Of a stretch of 25,053 bases of DNA, positions 22,805 to 25,053 are shown one piece after another (position 1 is the stretch's first letter; every line of letters starts with the position of its first letter). The notes under the pieces were generated by a model. That model saw only the letters and a list, made by a program, of their open reading frames with translations. It did no database searches and had not been told where the DNA came from. The translations under genes were made by a program, and so were the position numbers. The stretch comes from CSP1-8 sp049688015 (GTDB taxonomy: Bacteria; Desulfobacterota; Deferrimicrobia; Deferrimicrobiales; Deferrimicrobiaceae), in assembly GCA_049688015.1 (NCBI GenBank), contig JBAVJZ010000003.1, positions 1-25,053 on the forward strand. Direction: 5' to 3'.

Positions 22805-24080
22805 AGTGACAACGAGGGATGACGTAGGGTCCTTCGGGCACTACGGCAACGTCCGGGTCTCCCTGAGCCTTGACGCTGGCCATGACCGCTTCTTCGATCG
22901 AAGAGACAGGTTCCACGAACACGTCCTTCAGATCCTCCTTCCCAAGTCCCGTGGTATGGAGCCGGATGGTCCCGACCCGCAAGGCCTTGACCAGCATTTC
23001 GGTCTGCCATTCGTCGATGTGCGCCTTGTCGCGCCCTGTAAGGACGGACATGAACCGGTCCGGCCCCACCTCGCACAGCAGGCGTTGGGCCGCGACGAAT
23101 TCGCTGCTGCCCATCCCTTCCGAGCATTCGCTGGCGATGATGATGGTTCCTCCCGGCTCGAGGATGTCCACAACCCCCACCATGCCCTTTACGGTCTGAT
23201 AGTACGTCCGGTCCAGTGGATATCCCGCGCTCGTGGTGACGATCGTCTTGAAACGGCGGGGCAGGGCCACTTCCGCATGCTTCCTCATGAATGCCACCGC
23301 CTCCCGGTGGCTGGCCTCGATTTCGCCGAAATTGACGAATCCGATGTTTCGATTCTCATCGATGACCACGTTCAAGGCGACGATTCCGCCGATCTTCCTT
23401 ACGATTTCGATCTGCTCTTCGTGAAGGGGATTGCCCTCGATGATGCAATTGGCGGACCTTTCATGCTCCAGGATATGCGCGGTGTGAAAATTCAGGATGG
23501 TGTCCTGGTAGGCCACGCCCGGGGCGACCAGCTTGCGGCCTCCGGAATAGCCGGCCATGAAGTGGGGCTCCACCAGGCCGGTGACGATCTTCAGGTCCGC
23601 CTCCACAAACCGCCGGTCGATCAGGATCGGGATGTCCCGGGAGGTTTTCCCAAGATCCACATGGGCTTCCCTGTCCCGGGCGAAGTGGTTCTCGGCGCGA
23701 ATGGTGCGGAACACTTCGTCGGAGCCGATGATCTCGCGCAGCTCCTCCCCCTCGTTGGGGCGGTGCAGCCCTGTGGCGACCAGGATCAGGATATTCTCTT
23801 TGGGAATGCCCGCCGACCTGATCGTCTCGATGAGGGGCGGAAGCAATGTCCCGTTTGGCACGGGCCGCGTGATGTCGCAGATCAAGATGCAGGCGGTTTT
23901 CCCGTGCCGCGCCATTTCCCTGAGGGGAGGAGATCCCACCGGCTTTTCCAGGGCCTGCTTCACCGCCTGGACCGGGTTGCGGATAGGGGTCATCGGGTGT
24001 TTTCTGACCACCGTGACCCGGATACTCTCCGGCAGACGCAGGGGGATGCTGTTTCGTCCGTACAGGAGGTCGACGTTCAT
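22803..24080 (-). CDS. larA: LarA-family nickel-pincer racemase (lactate racemase-like)
   Basis: A 425-aa protein of the LarA superfamily, whose members use a nickel-pincer nucleotide bound to a lysine to racemise or epimerise 2-hydroxyacids. The catalytic set falls at almost the same numbers I recall for Lactobacillus LarA: R72 in DITRPVPN, H106 (TGLHR), H173 and cofactor lysine K183 (PHFMAGYSGGRK), H199, then Y294, Q295 and K298 (YYQTVKG). So the active site looks complete. Lactate is a reasonable substrate given the lactate operon in the window, but malate, 2-hydroxyglutarate and aryl-lactate racemases belong to the same family. Cofactor-making genes larB, larC and larE are not in the window. 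It is the last gene of a minus-strand operon, 30 nt after a cupin gene. Confidence 0.87.
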   Translation of the reverse strand: MNVDLLYGRNSIPLRLPESIRVTVVRKHPMTPIRNPVQAVKQALEKPVGSPPLREMARHGKTACILICDITRPVPNGTLLPPLIETIRSAGIPKENILILVATGLHRPNEGEELREIIGSDEVFRTIRAENHFARDREAHVDLGKTSRDIPILIDRRFVEADLKIVTGLVEPHFMAGYSGGRKLVAPGVAYQDTILNFHTAHILEHERSANCIIEGNPLHEEQIEIVRKIGGIVALNVVIDENRNIGFVNFGEIEASHREAVAFMRKHAEVALPRRFKTIVTTSAGYPLDRTYYQTVKGMVGVVDILEPGGTIIIASECSEGMGSSEFVAAQRLLCEVGPDRFMSVLTGRDKAHIDEWQTEMLVKALRVGTIRLHTTGLGKEDLKDVFVEPVSSIEEAVMASVKAQGDPDVAVVPEGPYVIPRCH

Positions 24081-24110
24081 GTTTCTGTGTTCCCCATTCC
24101 TTTCAGGATG

Positions 24111-24470
24111 TTAATCCTCCAATCGGGTCAGCACGCTTCCCAACCGGGAGACGTAGATGTGAGAAAACTCCGAGTCCGGGGTCGCGCCGTGCCAATGCTT
24201 CTCTCCCGGAGGAATGAGGATGATATCCCCTTTGGTTACCACCTTCTCTTCCTTCTCTGTGGCCACGATTCCCTCTCCGGAAGTGATGATCAGGATCTGT
24301 TCGCTGTCGTGGGCATGGAATTTGTTTCGCACACCCTTCCCGAAGTTTATCACGTTCACGCTGAACTCTTTGCTGTCGGGCACCAGGAGCTGTCTCGTCA
24401 CATCCGGTCCCGTGAAGATCGGATTGGGAAAATGTTCCCTGTCCACGTTGTTCATGGAGACGATTTTCAT
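24111..24470 (-). CDS. Small cupin protein, carboxymuconolactone-decarboxylase-like type
   Basis: A 119-aa single-domain cupin. Metal ligands are H52 and H54 in FHAHDSEQ, Q58, and H92 in IPPGEKHWHGA. The HxH-x3-Q ... H set with the GEKHWHGA segment resembles the manganese cupins of the TM1287/hydroxynitrile-lyase-like group, not sugar isomerases. The reaction is unknown. GGAGG stands 5 nt before the ATG at 24470. The frame continues 21 codons upstream, but those residues are highly charged and outside the fold. It is probably co-transcribed with larA downstream and the second cupin upstream, suggesting a role with small oxygenated acids. Confidence 0.85.
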   Translation of the reverse strand: MKIVSMNNVDREHFPNPIFTGPDVTRQLLVPDSKEFSVNVINFGKGVRNKFHAHDSEQILIITSGEGIVATEKEEKVVTKGDIILIPPGEKHWHGATPDSEFSHIYVSRLGSVLTRLED

Positions 24471-24539
24471 CTTTTCCTCCCGTGGTCGGTCATCGTCTAT
24501 CGGTTCGTCCGCTTCCTCCCGATGCCGGATCACGTATTG

Positions 24540-24884
24540 CTAAAGTATGGGAGGGCTGTGGTGCACGAAGATCCGCAACGATTCGTGGCCGGTATTCCTG
24601 ATTCCATGCTCCTCCCCCTTCGGCACGAAGATATAATCGCCGGCCTCGATGGGTTCCCATCTTCCGTTCACATAGGTTTCCCCCTTCCCCGAGACCACGA
24701 GAATGGAGTCCACTTGCAGGTCATGGCGATGAATGGGGGGGCCTTCCTTCGGGGCGATATCGATCATGCAGACACTGACGGTGTCCGTATCCTCTCCCGT
24801 AATGCAAATGGCCATTTGCACATTGGCTAACCGGGGATGCGGAGCAAATGTCATCTCCTTGTTGCGGAACAACTTGGATTTCAT
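24540..24884 (-). CDS. Second small cupin protein
   Basis: A 114-aa single-domain cupin, different in sequence from its neighbour. The first motif is PPIHRHDLQVDSILVVSGKG (H52, H54, with D59 in place of the usual Glu) and the second is VPKGEEHGIRN (H93). This fits a divalent-metal beta-barrel. The function could be enzymatic or ligand-binding; I do not recognise the subfamily. GGAGGG stands 7 nt before the ATG at 24884. It begins 22 nt after the stop of the upstream dehydrogenase fragment, so the genes form one operon. A longer upstream extension of the frame overlaps that dehydrogenase and is rejected. Confidence 0.83.
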   Translation of the reverse strand: MKSKLFRNKEMTFAPHPRLANVQMAICITGEDTDTVSVCMIDIAPKEGPPIHRHDLQVDSILVVSGKGETYVNGRWEPIEAGDYIFVPKGEEHGIRNTGHESLRIFVHHSPPIL

Positions 24885-24906
24885 GAGAAATCCCTCCAGA
24901 AACTGG

Positions 24907-25053
24907 CTACATGTTCTTGATTGTATCGAACTCTCCGGTCCAGGCTGCCTCGAGGATGGGCCGCATGTACTCTTCCACGAGATCCGCATTGAGCGGCACC
25001 GGCATGTTCCGAAGCTTCATGTCCAGCTGCGGATTCTTGGCGGCGGCAAGGCA
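24907..25053 (-). CDS. Partial: C-terminus of a probable iron-containing alcohol dehydrogenase
   Basis: Only the last 48 residues are in the window, read from the right edge to a TAG at 24909-24907. The end reads NPQLDMKLRNMPVPLNADL then VEEYMRPILEAAWTGEFD then TIKNM. That resembles the C-terminal helices of group III Fe-dependent alcohol dehydrogenases (a MPVPL turn, a YM..ILEAA helix, then TG and IKNM). The active-site part lies outside, so identity and metal use cannot be checked here. The stop is 22 nt before the cupin ATG, making it the upstream member of the cupin-cupin-larA operon. If confirmed, an NAD-linked alcohol/aldehyde step would feed the 2-hydroxyacid chemistry suggested by LarA. 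Confidence 0.5.
   Translation of the reverse strand, partial: CLAAAKNPQLDMKLRNMPVPLNADLVEEYMRPILEAAWTGEFDTIKNM

Noticed and set aside
22806..24830. A 674-codon plus-strand frame opposite larA and the cupins
   Set aside because: The minus-strand genes have complete family motifs and good ribosome sites; this frame has none.
1..25053. CRISPR arrays, insertion sequences, tRNA or rRNA genes
   Set aside because: No spaced direct repeats, transposase motifs, cloverleaf sequences or rRNA segments were seen on either strand by eye.

Overview
The window is GC-rich (clearly above 60% by eye, not computed) and tightly packed, with all genes bacterial in type. The mix of a MucR-type regulator, HD-GYP signalling, an NtrC-class two-component pair, a Shewanella-style lactate oxidation operon and a DUF2284 protein suggests a deltaproteobacterial lineage in the broad sense (Desulfuromonadota/Thermodesulfobacteriota or a relative known mainly from metagenomes). 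That placement is inference; there is no rRNA or tRNA here to anchor it.

Layout. (1) 19-990: flavin oxidoreductase of the nitronate monooxygenase/FabK family. (2) 969-5396, minus strand: probable operon MFS transporter > HEAT-repeat protein > HD-GYP phosphodiesterase. The last two overlap by ATGA and appear to share a homologous N-terminal module. (3) 5622-6321: SixA-like phosphatase and a DmpI-type tautomerase. (4) 6430-6858: mucR in an AT-richer pocket, closed by a clear intrinsic terminator that ends 5 nt before the first possible ATG of the next gene. (5) 6953-10265: membrane histidine kinase and sigma-54-dependent response regulator. (6) 10266-10486: non-coding, with several short hairpins. 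(7) 10487-11548: divergent YbaK-type deacylase and MaoC-type hydratase. (8) 11781-17265: lactate oxidation operon dld-II/lldE/lldF/lldG with ATGA couplings, then an intrinsic terminator. (9) 17461-22781: glyoxylate shunt, an unusually long malate synthase and an isocitrate lyase, separated by a minus-strand DUF2284 protein and a short-chain dehydrogenase. (10) 22803-25053, minus strand: probable operon of an Fe-alcohol dehydrogenase (C-terminus only), two small cupins and a LarA-family nickel racemase.

Taken together, the right two-thirds of the window is about growth on small organic acids. D- and L-lactate would be oxidised to pyruvate by Dld-II and LldEFG, 2-hydroxyacid stereoisomers may be interconverted by the LarA homologue, and acetyl-CoA would be assimilated through isocitrate lyase and malate synthase. 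MaoC and SDR enzymes fit acyl-CoA or hydroxyacid chemistry. The left third is mainly regulation and signalling.

No mobile element, CRISPR array, phage gene, tRNA or rRNA was recognised. No stretch without a gene exceeds 300 bases.
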